19,790 nucleotides of DNA from JAFDVL01 sp043736395 (GCA_043736395.1 JAYTCQ010000403.1:1-19790); one strand, 5' to 3'. Positions 7,620 to 15,303 are shown, counted from the stretch's first letter. Numbers and translations: made by a program. Notes: generated from the sequence alone by a model not told the origin.

Positions 7620-7703
7620 ATGCGAGACGCATTCAAAAGCCCCAACAATTCCTTCCGCGAATCCCTTAACTGGCGTTGGCAACATTCATCGTGTTCACGC
7701 TAA
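7620..7703 (+). CDS. candidate 27-codon leader peptide upstream of serA
   Basis: An ATG-initiated frame of 27 codons (stop TAA 7701-7703) lies between the proposed promoter and serA. It encodes six Ser, two Trp, one His and one Cys. The last ten codons read W-R-W-Q-H-S-S-C-S-R. Ser, His and Trp are the amino acids made by the genes of the block that follows, so ribosome stalling here could in principle sense them. Against it: no Shine-Dalgarno is visible before the ATG, and I could not find a convincing terminator/antiterminator pair between 7670 and 7752, only short stems such as CTGAA/TTCAG. A frame this short can arise by chance. Treat it as a hypothesis. Confidence 0.25.
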   Translation: MRDAFKSPNNSFRESLNWRWQHSSCSR

Positions 7704-7752
7704 AGCCTGATTTTCTCAATAAACCTGAACATTTTCAGCGAAAGAATTCAAC

Positions 7753-9333
7753 ATGAAGATTTTGATAAGTGACAATTTCTCAGCGCGTGGTGTAGAAGTC
7801 CTGAACCGCTTCGAGCAATTCCAGGTTGATCAAAACGTCGGATTAAAGCCCGATGAATTGAAAGCCATCATTGCGCCTTACCAGGCCTTAATAGTTCGTA
7901 GTGAAACCCGTGTGACTTCTGACATCATTGCCGCCGCCGACAACTTAAAAGTTATCGGGCGGGCTGGCTCCGGTGTCGACAACATTGACGTGCCCGCTGC
8001 GACCAAGCGAGGCATTGTTGTGATGAACGCGGCGGCTGGAAACAGCGTCACTACGGGCGAGCATACGTTGGCGATGATGATGGCCTTGGCACGCAAAATT
8101 CCGCAGGCGCATTTTGCTTTGAAAAATGCGCGATGGGATAAAAAGAAATTCATGGGAATGGAGTTGCGCGGAAAAACTCTCGGTATTGTAGGTTTCGGTA
8201 ACATCGGAAAAATAGTCGCCTCAGGCGCGGTTGGGCTTGGTATGAAAGTTCTGGCCTTCGATCCATTTTTGTCAAAAGAAATTGCAGCACGAGCTGGAGT
8301 CGAGACCGTCAGTGTAGATGAGATTTTTGAGCGAGCGGATTTTATCACAGTGCATACGCCACTAACCGATGAAACACGCGGAATCATTGGCGAAGCCGCT
8401 TTCGCGAAAATGAAAGATGGAGTCCGTATTTTAAATTGCGCTCGCGGGGGATTAGTGGATGAAGCGGCGCTCTACGATGCGATCAAATCTGGCAAAGTCG
8501 CTGGAGCCGCGCTCGACGTTTTTGTGCAGGAACCGCCGCCAATGGATCATCCTTTGCTGACGCTTGATGAAGTTATCGTGACGCCTCATCTGGGCGCGTC
8601 TACGACCGAAGCGCAGGATCAGGTAGCGATCATGACGGCTGAACAAATCAGCACTTACCTCACAACCGGAGCTATTAGCGGTGCAGTGAACGTCGCGGCA
8701 GTGTCAGCCGAAGTACTTGAATATTTGCAGCCCTATTTATCACTGGGTGAAAAACTCGGACGTTTCCAATCTCAGATTTTGCCGCATCCGGTTTCAGAGA
8801 TCGAAATTAAGTACAGTGGAGAAGTTGCTGGATTAGACATTCGCCCCATTACGCAGGCAATTTTAGCCGCGTTGCTGGCTCAGGTGAGTGCCCGGGTCAA
8901 TCAAGTCAATGCTTCGATGATCGCAGAAGAGCGTGGGTTGAAAGTGAAAGAAACTCTCTCCCGTTCCTCATCAGAGTTCACAAGTTTAATTGAAGTCGTC
9001 GTCCGTGGTGAGTCCGATGAAAGTCAGGTGACAGGCGCCATCTTTGGCAGCAACGATCAACGAATTGTGAACCTGAATTCCTATCGGCTGGAAGCTGTGC
9101 CCGAAGGTCATTTATTAATTGTTAGCAATGACGACGTCCCCGGAATGATTGGCAGAATTGGAACTTTTCTAGGCGACCACGGCAACAATATCGCACAATT
9201 ATATTTAAGCCGAAATCGGAAAGGCGGACTGGCGCTTTCGATTTATCAACTCGATGAAGAAGCCAGCGCCGAAACATTGAGAGAATTAAATAACCTTGAG
9301 CATATGCGCTCAGTGAAGCAAATCTCTTTGTAG
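7753..9333 (+). CDS. serA: D-3-phosphoglycerate dehydrogenase, long form
   Basis: Oxidises 3-phosphoglycerate to 3-phosphohydroxypyruvate with NAD, the first committed step of serine synthesis in the cytoplasm. 526 residues, typical of the long form with two regulatory domains. The Rossmann motif is Gly147-x-Gly149-x-x-Gly152 in GIVGFGNIG. The catalytic set is Arg231 (NCARGGLVDE), Glu260 (VFVQEPP) and His279 (VTPHLGAST). After about residue 310 come an allosteric substrate-binding-like domain and a C-terminal ACT domain (about 452-526, VSNDDVPGMIGRIGTFLG), which in this family usually binds serine for feedback inhibition. The RBS is weak (GAAAG nine nt before ATG). It heads a same-strand run ending with trpD. 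Confidence 0.97.
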   Translation: MKILISDNFSARGVEVLNRFEQFQVDQNVGLKPDELKAIIAPYQALIVRSETRVTSDIIAAADNLKVIGRAGSGVDNIDVPAATKRGIVVMNAAAGNSVTTGEHTLAMMMALARKIPQAHFALKNARWDKKKFMGMELRGKTLGIVGFGNIGKIVASGAVGLGMKVLAFDPFLSKEIAARAGVETVSVDEIFERADFITVHTPLTDETRGIIGEAAFAKMKDGVRILNCARGGLVDEAALYDAIKSGKVAGAALDVFVQEPPPMDHPLLTLDEVIVTPHLGASTTEAQDQVAIMTAEQISTYLTTGAISGAVNVAAVSAEVLEYLQPYLSLGEKLGRFQSQILPHPVSEIEIKYSGEVAGLDIRPITQAILAALLAQVSARVNQVNASMIAEERGLKVKETLSRSSSEFTSLIEVVVRGESDESQVTGAIFGSNDQRIVNLNSYRLEAVPEGHLLIVSNDDVPGMIGRIGTFLGDHGNNIAQLYLSRNRKGGLALSIYQLDEEASAETLRELNNLEHMRSVKQISL

Positions 9334-9406
9334 GTTTCGGGTTTCAGGTGATAGGTGTGGGAAGTTTTTCTGACACCTGACACCGGACACCTGACACCTG
9401 ACACCT
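9332..9406. repeat. GGTGTCAGG-type inverted repeat abutting the hisF start
   Basis: Two 27-bp arms (9332-9358 and 9380-9406) match at 21 of 27 positions around a 21-nt spacer. The right arm is made of tandem TGACACC units. The left arm begins inside the serA stop codon and the right arm ends at the base just before the hisF ATG. It shares its unit and an internal TCGGGTTTCAG with the element at 14659-14720, so the two form one family. Confidence 0.85.
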
Positions 9407-10171
9407 ATGCTATCAAAACGACTTATCCCTTGCCTTGATGTTGATCGCGGTCGCGTGGTCAAGGGGATTAGCTTTGTCAATTTGGTTGACGCAGGTGATC
9501 CCGTAGAGCAGGGCGCACGCTACGACCGTGAAGGCGCGGATGAGCTTGTCTTCCTCGACATCACTGCCTCCTCCGACCGCCGCGAAATCGTCACGGAGAT
9601 GGTTCGCAGAGTCGCTGATCGCGTCTTTATTCCATTCACGGTGGGTGGGGGAATTCGAACTGTCGAAGATGTTCGAGCAATTCTCGCTGCCGGTGCTGAC
9701 AAGGTTTCGGTCAATACGGCAGCAGTTCAAAATCCGGGTTTGATCAAAGAAGGCGCTGAATGTTTTGGCGCGCAATGTATGGTTGTCGCGATTGATGCCA
9801 AACGGCGAGCGAATCAGGAAAATTCCTGGGAAGTTTATTTGCATGGCGGACGAACTCCAACTGGGCTTGACGTCATCGAATGGGCACAGCAAGCGGCAAG
9901 CCTCGGAGCCGGAGAAATTCTGCTGACCAGTATGGATTGTGATGGTCAAAAAGACGGTTACGATATTGGATTAACACGAGCTGTTTCCAGAGCAGTCAAC
10001 ATTCCCGTGATCGCTTCTGGTGGAGCCGGAACAATGCAACATTTGTATGAAGCGTTGGCAGAAGGGGAAGCAAGCGCGGTGTTGGCCGCGAGTATTTTTC
10101 ATTTTGGAGAAATTGAAATTAGTGAAGCGAAAAAGTTTTTACGCGAACATGGCGTTTTAATGAGATCATAG
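9407..10171 (+). CDS. hisF: imidazole glycerol phosphate synthase, cyclase subunit
   Basis: With HisH it converts PRFAR and glutamine-derived ammonia to imidazole glycerol phosphate and AICAR in histidine synthesis. 254 residues, the normal length. The (beta/alpha)8 barrel shows both catalytic aspartates: Asp11 in RLIPCLDVDRGRVVKG and Asp130 in VVAIDAKR. Phosphate-binding glycines lie in VGGGIRTVEDV and IPVIASGGAG. The ATG directly follows a repeat and has no Shine-Dalgarno, but MLSKRLIPCLDVD aligns with the usual N-terminus, so the start is secure. hisH is not in the window. The next gene follows after 22 nt. Confidence 0.97.
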   Translation: MLSKRLIPCLDVDRGRVVKGISFVNLVDAGDPVEQGARYDREGADELVFLDITASSDRREIVTEMVRRVADRVFIPFTVGGGIRTVEDVRAILAAGADKVSVNTAAVQNPGLIKEGAECFGAQCMVVAIDAKRRANQENSWEVYLHGGRTPTGLDVIEWAQQAASLGAGEILLTSMDCDGQKDGYDIGLTRAVSRAVNIPVIASGGAGTMQHLYEALAEGEASAVLAASIFHFGEIEISEAKKFLREHGVLMRS

Positions 10172-10193
10172 TGGTGGCTCCGGAAAGATTTGG

Positions 10194-11279
10194 ATGGTTG
10201 TATTTATGAAATTCAGTTTTATTTTAATTCTTTCTGTTTTACTTGGCGCAACTGTAGTTGGTCAACGGTCAGTGAAAATCAAAAAAACTTTGCCTTCAAA
10301 AGTGGCGTCGAAGAATTCTGTCTTAGGGCAAAAACACACAGCTGTGCCCATCGTTGAAGAAGTTAAATTCAAAGGTGAAAATATTAATCTGGCGGGCGTT
10401 CTAACTTTTCCGAAAAGCGCAGTTCCGGTTCCAGCTGTGTTGATCGTGCCGGATTATTTCTCGACCCGCGATGGAATTCTGACTCTGAAAGGTGTTCACA
10501 ATTCCTTTCGTGATCTGGCGATGCATTTGAATGCGAACGGATTTGCGGTACTTCGGTATGATCGGCGATGTACGGGTGGGAGCGAATGCATGGCGAACAG
10601 CGCCATGGCTAATGGCGTCGAAGATGCCATCCAGGCGGTACAGTATTTAAAGACGAGAAAGGAAATTGATCTCAAAAATATTTTTGTGATCGGGCACGGA
10701 GACGGCGGTATTTTAGCCGCCAGTGTTGCCACTAATCGTGATGTAGCTGGATGCGTTCTCATTGAAGCGCCAGGAAGAAATCCCAGCAAATTATTACGTG
10801 ACTGGTCCCGGCAGGCGATGGTTGATAAGAAACTTCCGGAGGCTGAAATTTCGAAACAAATGGAACGCCTGGAAACAGTCATAATTAAAATGACGGAAGG
10901 CGGTCATCAAGCCGCTGATTATGTGAATGATTATAGCAATGAATATTTAGTGGAATTACAAAAGCTACCCGGCTATGCATTTAGCTGGCTCCTGGACGAT
11001 CCGCTTCAGGTGTATCCCGGAATCAGCGGAGCAACTTTGATTGTACAAGGAATGAAAGATCGCCGCGTGAAACCGAGAGAAGGTGTTTACGTTGAGGATT
11101 CGCTGAGACTCGGAGAACATAAGGATTTTGAATCGCATCAGCTGCCAAATTTTGATTATTATATGAAAGAAAATAAGGGTGAAGCGACGCTCGCTGCTGA
11201 TTATGAATTTGCTCGTCCGCTCGACCCTGCATTCTTAAAATTACTAGATGGATGGATCGCGAAAAAACGCAAAAAATGA
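10194..11279 (+). CDS. exported alpha/beta-hydrolase homologue lacking nucleophile and His
   Basis: 361 residues with a Sec-type signal (about 1-22, hydrophobic core FSFILILSVLLGATVV). The ATG at 10194 is chosen because GGAAAG ends 6 nt before it; a second ATG at 10206 is possible. The body resembles alpha/beta hydrolases of the BAAT/dienelactone-like group. It has VLIVPDYFSTRDG (oxyanion region), the helix and strand leading to NIFVIGHGDGGILAA (nucleophile elbow), TLIVQGMKDRRV (acid residue Asp289) and a C-terminal stretch LPNFDYYM where relatives read LPGLNHLF. Gly169 stands where the nucleophilic Ser of G-x-S-x-G should be, and Tyr322 where the His is expected, so only the Asp remains. A hydrolase role is therefore unlikely. 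It lies between hisF and hisI, overlapping hisI by ATGA, so it is translated with histidine genes. Confidence 0.85.
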   Translation: MVVFMKFSFILILSVLLGATVVGQRSVKIKKTLPSKVASKNSVLGQKHTAVPIVEEVKFKGENINLAGVLTFPKSAVPVPAVLIVPDYFSTRDGILTLKGVHNSFRDLAMHLNANGFAVLRYDRRCTGGSECMANSAMANGVEDAIQAVQYLKTRKEIDLKNIFVIGHGDGGILAASVATNRDVAGCVLIEAPGRNPSKLLRDWSRQAMVDKKLPEAEISKQMERLETVIIKMTEGGHQAADYVNDYSNEYLVELQKLPGYAFSWLLDDPLQVYPGISGATLIVQGMKDRRVKPREGVYVEDSLRLGEHKDFESHQLPNFDYYMKENKGEATLAADYEFARPLDPAFLKLLDGWIAKKRKK

Positions 11280-11605
11280 GTTTTGAGAACCTTGAAAAAC
11301 TAAGCTTTGATGTGAATGGTTTGATTCCGGCCATTGTTCAGGATTGTCATTCACTTGAAGTCTTAACGCTCGCGTATATGAACAAGGAAAGTTTGAAGCT
11401 GACTTTAGAAACCAATGAAACCTGGTTCTGGAGCCGTTCCAGGCAGGAGTTATGGCACAAGGGAGCGACTTCTGGAAATACCCAAAAAGTGCAGGAAATT
11501 CGCGTCGACTGCGATGCTGATTCATTGGTTTTATTAGTCGAACCAAACGGTCCGGCTTGTCACACCGGAGCGCGGACGTGCTTCATGGATAATTTAATTT
11601 CATAA
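11276..11605 (+). CDS. hisI: phosphoribosyl-AMP cyclohydrolase
   Basis: Opens the purine ring of PR-AMP, the third step of histidine synthesis, using Zn and Mg. About 109 residues, a stand-alone HisI rather than the HisIE fusion. Motifs: NGLIPAIVQD, LTLAYMNKES, WFWSRSRQELWHKGATSGN, and the metal-binding segment VDCDADSLVLLVEPNGPACH with a later TCF Cys. The ATG at 11276 overlaps the previous stop (ATGA), which favours it over an in-frame ATG at 11252 that would add eight residues. The stop overlaps the hisE start by one base (TAATG). Tight coupling with the pseudohydrolase upstream and hisE downstream is evident. Confidence 0.95.
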   Translation: MSFENLEKLSFDVNGLIPAIVQDCHSLEVLTLAYMNKESLKLTLETNETWFWSRSRQELWHKGATSGNTQKVQEIRVDCDADSLVLLVEPNGPACHTGARTCFMDNLIS

Positions 11606-11943
11606 TGTCTGAAAACAGCGAACTACAATCTGATTTAGGATCAACGTTACAAAATCTTTACGCGACGATTGAGCAACGAAAACAAACGCTTCCTCCAAAT
11701 TCGTATACGACATATTTGTTTGAGAAGGGATTAGATAAAATTCTCAAAAAAATCGGTGAAGAAACTGCTGAAACAATAATTGCGGCGAAGAATTCCAATC
11801 CTACTGAACTAACTGGAGAAATTTCAGATTTGATTTATCATCTGCTGGTTTTAATGGTCGAAAAAAAATTGACCCTGACGGCGATTCAGTCCGAACTCGC
11901 GAGCCGCGATGGAAAGCCTGCTGAAGCGAAATATAGTAAATAG
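11605..11943 (+). CDS. hisE: phosphoribosyl-ATP pyrophosphatase
   Basis: Hydrolyses PR-ATP to PR-AMP and pyrophosphate, the second step of histidine synthesis. 112 residues, all-alpha MazG-like fold. Visible: the N-terminal helix LQNLYATIEQRK, SYTTYLFEKGLDKILKKIGEE, the metal-binding E-E-x-x-E (EETAE), and the later GEISDLIYHLLVLM carrying the second acidic pair. It is separate from hisI but overlaps it by one base, so the pair behaves like a split HisIE. trpE starts 12 nt after its stop. Confidence 0.95.
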   Translation: MSENSELQSDLGSTLQNLYATIEQRKQTLPPNSYTTYLFEKGLDKILKKIGEETAETIIAAKNSNPTELTGEISDLIYHLLVLMVEKKLTLTAIQSELASRDGKPAEAKYSK

Positions 11944-11955
11944 TCATCACGATTT

Positions 11956-13446
11956 ATGGCACAGATTACCCCTGCAAGTTACGAAGCATTTCTGGAATTA
12001 GCCGCCAAAGGGACGGTTGTTCCAGTCATCAAAACAGTGATGGCGGATTTGTTAACTCCGGTTTCGGCCTTTCTGAAAATTCAGGAATCAGCGAAGCTCG
12101 CCTTTTTACTGGAGTCCGTCGAAGGCGGCGAAAAAATAGCGCGTTATTCATTTTTAGGAATTAACCCGCATCGTGTGATACGGGCCAAAGGCGATAAAAT
12201 CACGATTGAAAATGCTGATGGTACAACCGAAGTCAGCCAGGATTCGATGACGGATTTACTACGACACCTCGTGGAAGCATATGAGCCGGTGAAGGTTCCA
12301 AATCTGCCTCCGTTTTCTGGTGGTGGCGTCGGATTTTTTGGATACGATGCCGTTCATTGGTTTGAGCGGTTGCCGCACGATGCGCCGGATGATTTAGGCA
12401 TAGACACTGCGACAGTGATGTTTTATTCAAGCATCCTTGCCTTCGATCACGTCAAACATCAAATTCAGATTATCGTCAATGTTTTTACAGAAGGTAAGCA
12501 GGATAATCTTGAATCGAAGTACCGGGCAGCTTGTCTGGAAATTGGTCAAATCGAAGAGATTTTAAAACGTCCGACTCCGATCCCGGCACCTGTCAAACGA
12601 ACGGAGCCAGCGCGCATAAAATCCAACATGACCAAAGACGAATTTGAAGCGGCGGTCAAAGTTATTCAGGAATACATCCTGGCCGGTGACGCTTTCCAGA
12701 TCGTCTTTTCGCAACGCTTTGAAGCCAATATCGCCACGCATCCTTTTCAAATTTATCGAGCCTTACGCGCCGTCAATCCTTCGCCTTACATGTTTTATTT
12801 GAAGCTTGGTGATGATCAGGTGTTGCTCGGCGCTTCACCTGAAATGCTAGTGCGATGCAATGAAGGAAATCTTGAATATCGTCCTATCGCCGGAACCTAT
12901 CCGCGCGGTGTCACGGAAGATGAAGATATTATTTTAGGCGAACAATTGAAGCACGATGAGAAGGAACGAGCTGAGCATATTATGCTGGTAGACCTCGGAC
13001 GCAACGACCTCGGTCGTGTGTCAAATTATGGTTCGGTGGAAGTTGCGGAGCTGATGATCATCGAACGATATTCACATGTGATGCATTTGGTTTCGGTTTT
13101 GAAATCTCATTTGCAGGAAGGCTACGATTGCTTTCATGCCTTAGGCGCGACGTTTCCAGCCGGAACTTTAACGGGGGCTCCAAAAGTTCGCGCCATGCAG
13201 ATTATTGATGAACTTGAACCGACACGGCGCGGCGCTTATGGTGGGGCAGTTTTATATTTTGATTATTCAGGGAACCTTGATTCCTGCATCGCTTTAAGGA
13301 CGATGTACGTGAAAGGCAATCGCGCTTTCATTCAAGCAGGGGCCGGGATCGTCGCTGATTCAGTGCCTGAAAAAGAATACGCGGAGACCGTCAACAAAGC
13401 GCGGGCTTGTATCAGAGCGATCGAAATGGCGGAAAAAGAACTATGA
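11956..13446 (+). CDS. trpE: anthranilate synthase component I
   Basis: With TrpG it makes anthranilate from chorismate and glutamine, the first tryptophan step. 496 residues. The Trp feedback site motif LLES is at 51-54 (FLLESVEGGEKIARYSFLG). The chorismate-binding domain holds PEMLVR, RPIAGTYPRG, DEKERAEHIMLVDLGRNDLG, TFPAGTLTGAPKVRAM and QAGAGIVADSVPEKE. TrpE identity rather than PabB is supported by the LLES motif and neighbouring trpG and trpD. No Shine-Dalgarno is obvious; the 12-nt gap from hisE suggests coupling. Its stop overlaps the next gene's start (ATGA). Confidence 0.96.
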   Translation: MAQITPASYEAFLELAAKGTVVPVIKTVMADLLTPVSAFLKIQESAKLAFLLESVEGGEKIARYSFLGINPHRVIRAKGDKITIENADGTTEVSQDSMTDLLRHLVEAYEPVKVPNLPPFSGGGVGFFGYDAVHWFERLPHDAPDDLGIDTATVMFYSSILAFDHVKHQIQIIVNVFTEGKQDNLESKYRAACLEIGQIEEILKRPTPIPAPVKRTEPARIKSNMTKDEFEAAVKVIQEYILAGDAFQIVFSQRFEANIATHPFQIYRALRAVNPSPYMFYLKLGDDQVLLGASPEMLVRCNEGNLEYRPIAGTYPRGVTEDEDIILGEQLKHDEKERAEHIMLVDLGRNDLGRVSNYGSVEVAELMIIERYSHVMHLVSVLKSHLQEGYDCFHALGATFPAGTLTGAPKVRAMQIIDELEPTRRGAYGGAVLYFDYSGNLDSCIALRTMYVKGNRAFIQAGAGIVADSVPEKEYAETVNKARACIRAIEMAEKEL

Positions 13447-14654
13447 ATCAAAATCAGATAAATAGACCACGGATTTTACGGATATTACGTGTGTTCGCGG
13501 ATCTGAAAATTCAGACCCGCGAAAATCCGTCTGATCTGCGACATCTGTGGTCAATTCTTTTCCTGTTTTTAATAACATTTTCAGTCAGTGCGCAGCCCGC
13601 ACGCAAGAAAAATGCGCCTCCACCCGATCCTCCGGTGACCGTCGAAGAAGCTTCAAATCTTGAAGCAGTAATCACGACGGAGATGGGTGTCATCCGCATG
13701 GAGTTTTATCCGCACAAAGCTCCGAATCACGTTTTTGCATTTATCAAACGCGCGCGGAGCGGGTATTACGATGGCTCAGCTTTTTTCAGAGTCATCGCGC
13801 GAGCCTTAATCCAGGGCGGCGATCCGATCTTGAAAGAAAATTCGCCACGGGCAAAATGGGGAACCGGGGCGTTGAGTTTGATCAAAGATGAATTCAGTGA
13901 TTTAAAGCACGAAAGCGGCACTGTCTCGACGGTGAGAATTCCTGATCAGCCAAATAGCGGAGGCGCTCAGTTTTTTATTTGCTACGGGCCACAATCCCAG
14001 TTGGATGGTAAATTTTCTGCCTTTGGAAAAGTGACGGAAGGATTGACAGTAGTCGAAAATATTTCGATGGTCGAAACTGACAAAGACAAAAAAACGGAAA
14101 AGCCAATTCGGATCATCAATATTAAATTGGAGCCGAAAAAAATCGAACCATTCAAGGATGCGACCGTCGCAGAGATGCGAAAAGAAGTGTTATTGAAAAC
14201 AACTCTTGGCGACATCACAATCGCGCTTGATCCTGATCTGGCTCCCGAGCATGTCAGAAATTTTTTGAAGCTGGTCGAAACCGGTTGGTTCGATCATACT
14301 GCTTTTCACCGGGTGATTCCGGGCTTTGTGATTCAGGGAGGCATTGATGATACACGGCTTCCACTTGAGCAGCATCCGGCTACGCGCTGGGTTCGACCAT
14401 TGAAAGGCGAGTTCAGTAAAGAACGCAAACACGTGCGTGGAATTCTTTCGATGGCACGCGGAGACGATCCCGATTCGGCAGCGACTTCATTTTTTATTAT
14501 GCTCGGAATTGCCGGACATCTTGACGGGAAATATACAATTTTTGGAAAAGTGGTGGATGGACTTGATGTGATGGATCGAATTGAACAAGCCCCAAGAATC
14601 GGGGAAACTCCACAAACACGAGTGGAAATTATTGAAGCAGTGATTAAACCGTAG
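13443..14654 (+). CDS. exported protein with two cyclophilin (PPIase) domains
   Basis: 403 residues from the ATG that overlaps the trpE stop. After a long N-terminal region (1-34), a hydrophobic segment (about 35-48) ends in SVSA-QPA, a plausible signal peptidase site near 50. Two tandem cyclophilin domains follow (about 72-227 and 240-403). Domain 1 keeps the catalytic-type Arg in AFFRVIARALIQGGD and the QFFICYG strand. Domain 2 is more canonical (AFHRVIPGFVIQGG, SFFIMLG, HLDGKYTIFGKV). The Trp of eukaryotic cyclophilins is Leu in both, as is common in bacteria. Such proteins speed prolyl isomerisation of exported proteins. Residues 8-37 are encoded by an 88-bp inverted repeat, so the N-terminus looks acquired. 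Its place between trpE and trpG is unusual and its role there unknown. Confidence 0.88.
   Translation: MNQNQINRPRILRILRVFADLKIQTRENPSDLRHLWSILFLFLITFSVSAQPARKKNAPPPDPPVTVEEASNLEAVITTEMGVIRMEFYPHKAPNHVFAFIKRARSGYYDGSAFFRVIARALIQGGDPILKENSPRAKWGTGALSLIKDEFSDLKHESGTVSTVRIPDQPNSGGAQFFICYGPQSQLDGKFSAFGKVTEGLTVVENISMVETDKDKKTEKPIRIINIKLEPKKIEPFKDATVAEMRKEVLLKTTLGDITIALDPDLAPEHVRNFLKLVETGWFDHTAFHRVIPGFVIQGGIDDTRLPLEQHPATRWVRPLKGEFSKERKHVRGILSMARGDDPDSAATSFFIMLGIAGHLDGKYTIFGKVVDGLDVMDRIEQAPRIGETPQTRVEIIEAVIKP
13465..13552. repeat. imperfect inverted repeat inside the cyclophilin coding region
   Basis: Two 43-bp arms (13465-13507, 13510-13552) match at 31 of 43 positions around a 2-nt loop. The ends (GACCAC...GTGGTC) and the centre (CGCGGATCTGAA / TTCAGACCCGCG) pair best. 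It contains GGATTTTACGGAT and ATCCGTCTGATCTGCG units, similar in style to ATCCGTGTxATCTGTGG repeats that I have often seen in environmental bacterial genomes. It codes for residues 8-37 of the cyclophilin protein. Confidence 0.8.
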
Positions 14655-14658
14655 AAGC

Positions 14659-14720
14659 AGGTGACAGGTGTCAGGTATCGGGTTTCAGCCCTGACACCTG
14701 TCACCTGTCACCTCACACCT
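14659..14720. repeat. GGTGTCAGG-type inverted repeat before trpG
   Basis: Perfect 17-bp arms, AGGTGACAGGTGTCAGG (14659-14675) and its complement (14690-14706), with a 14-nt spacer. Further TCACC/ACACCT units follow to 14720, leaving only four bases before the trpG ATG. It is the same family as 9332-9406 by unit and by the shared spacer word TCGGGTTTCAG. Confidence 0.88.
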
Positions 14721-14724
14721 AATT

Positions 14725-15297
14725 ATGTTGTTAGTCATAGATAATTACGATTCCTTCACCTACAATCTGGTGCAATATCTGGGAGAATTGCGCGCCGACC
14801 CCATTGTCACGCGCAACGATGATATTACGTTGGAGTTGATCGAAAATCTTGGGCCGAAGCAAATTGTGATTTCTCCAGGGCCGGGAACGCCGGACGATGC
14901 CGGAGTTTCAATGGAAGTGATCAAGACTTTCGCTGGAAGAATTCCAATCCTTGGCGTATGCCTTGGGCATCAGTCCATTGGTCAGGTTTTTGGCGGGAAA
15001 GTCATTCGCGCACCGTATTTGATGCACGGCAAAGTCAGCAAAATTAAACACGATGGCAAAACTATTTTTGATAGCATCGACAGTCCTTTTGAGGCCACGC
15101 GCTATCATTCGTTAATTGTTGAAAAGGAATCGTTGCCTCCTGTCCTGGAAGTGAGCGCGACTACCGAAGACGGATTAATTATGGGCTTACGGCATCGTGA
15201 TTTTATTTGCGAAGGAGTCCAGTTTCATCCCGAATCAATTCTGACCAATGCGGGGATGCAATTGCTGGCGAATTTCCTGAAACTCAGTAAGCGATAG
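14725..15297 (+). CDS. trpG: anthranilate synthase glutamine amidotransferase component
   Basis: Releases ammonia from glutamine for TrpE. In some bacteria the same subunit also serves PabB. 190 residues, class I amidotransferase. The N-terminus LLVIDNYDSFTYNLVQYLGE is canonical. The catalytic triad is Cys79 (ILGVCLGHQSIGQVFGG), His168 and Glu170 (VQFHPES). The oxyanion segment ISPGPGTPDDAG is present. There is no ribosome-binding site, since the upstream DNA is a repeat element. It is separated from trpE by the cyclophilin gene and followed 42 nt later by trpD. Confidence 0.95.
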   Translation: MLLVIDNYDSFTYNLVQYLGELRADPIVTRNDDITLELIENLGPKQIVISPGPGTPDDAGVSMEVIKTFAGRIPILGVCLGHQSIGQVFGGKVIRAPYLMHGKVSKIKHDGKTIFDSIDSPFEATRYHSLIVEKESLPPVLEVSATTEDGLIMGLRHRDFICEGVQFHPESILTNAGMQLLANFLKLSKR

Positions 15298-15303
15298 TTG
15301 TAA

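Noticed and set aside
9332..9406. Tandem TGACACC units as a CRISPR array
   Set aside because: Units are only about 7-10 bp with no unique spacers and form an inverted repeat; no cas genes nearby.
9413..9949. Minus-strand open frame of 178 codons opposite hisF
   Set aside because: Overlaps a certain hisF; no recognisable domain and no promoter or RBS on that strand.
11252..11275. Upstream ATG for hisI
   Set aside because: It would add eight polar residues not seen in the family; the ATGA overlap at 11276 is the usual coupled start.
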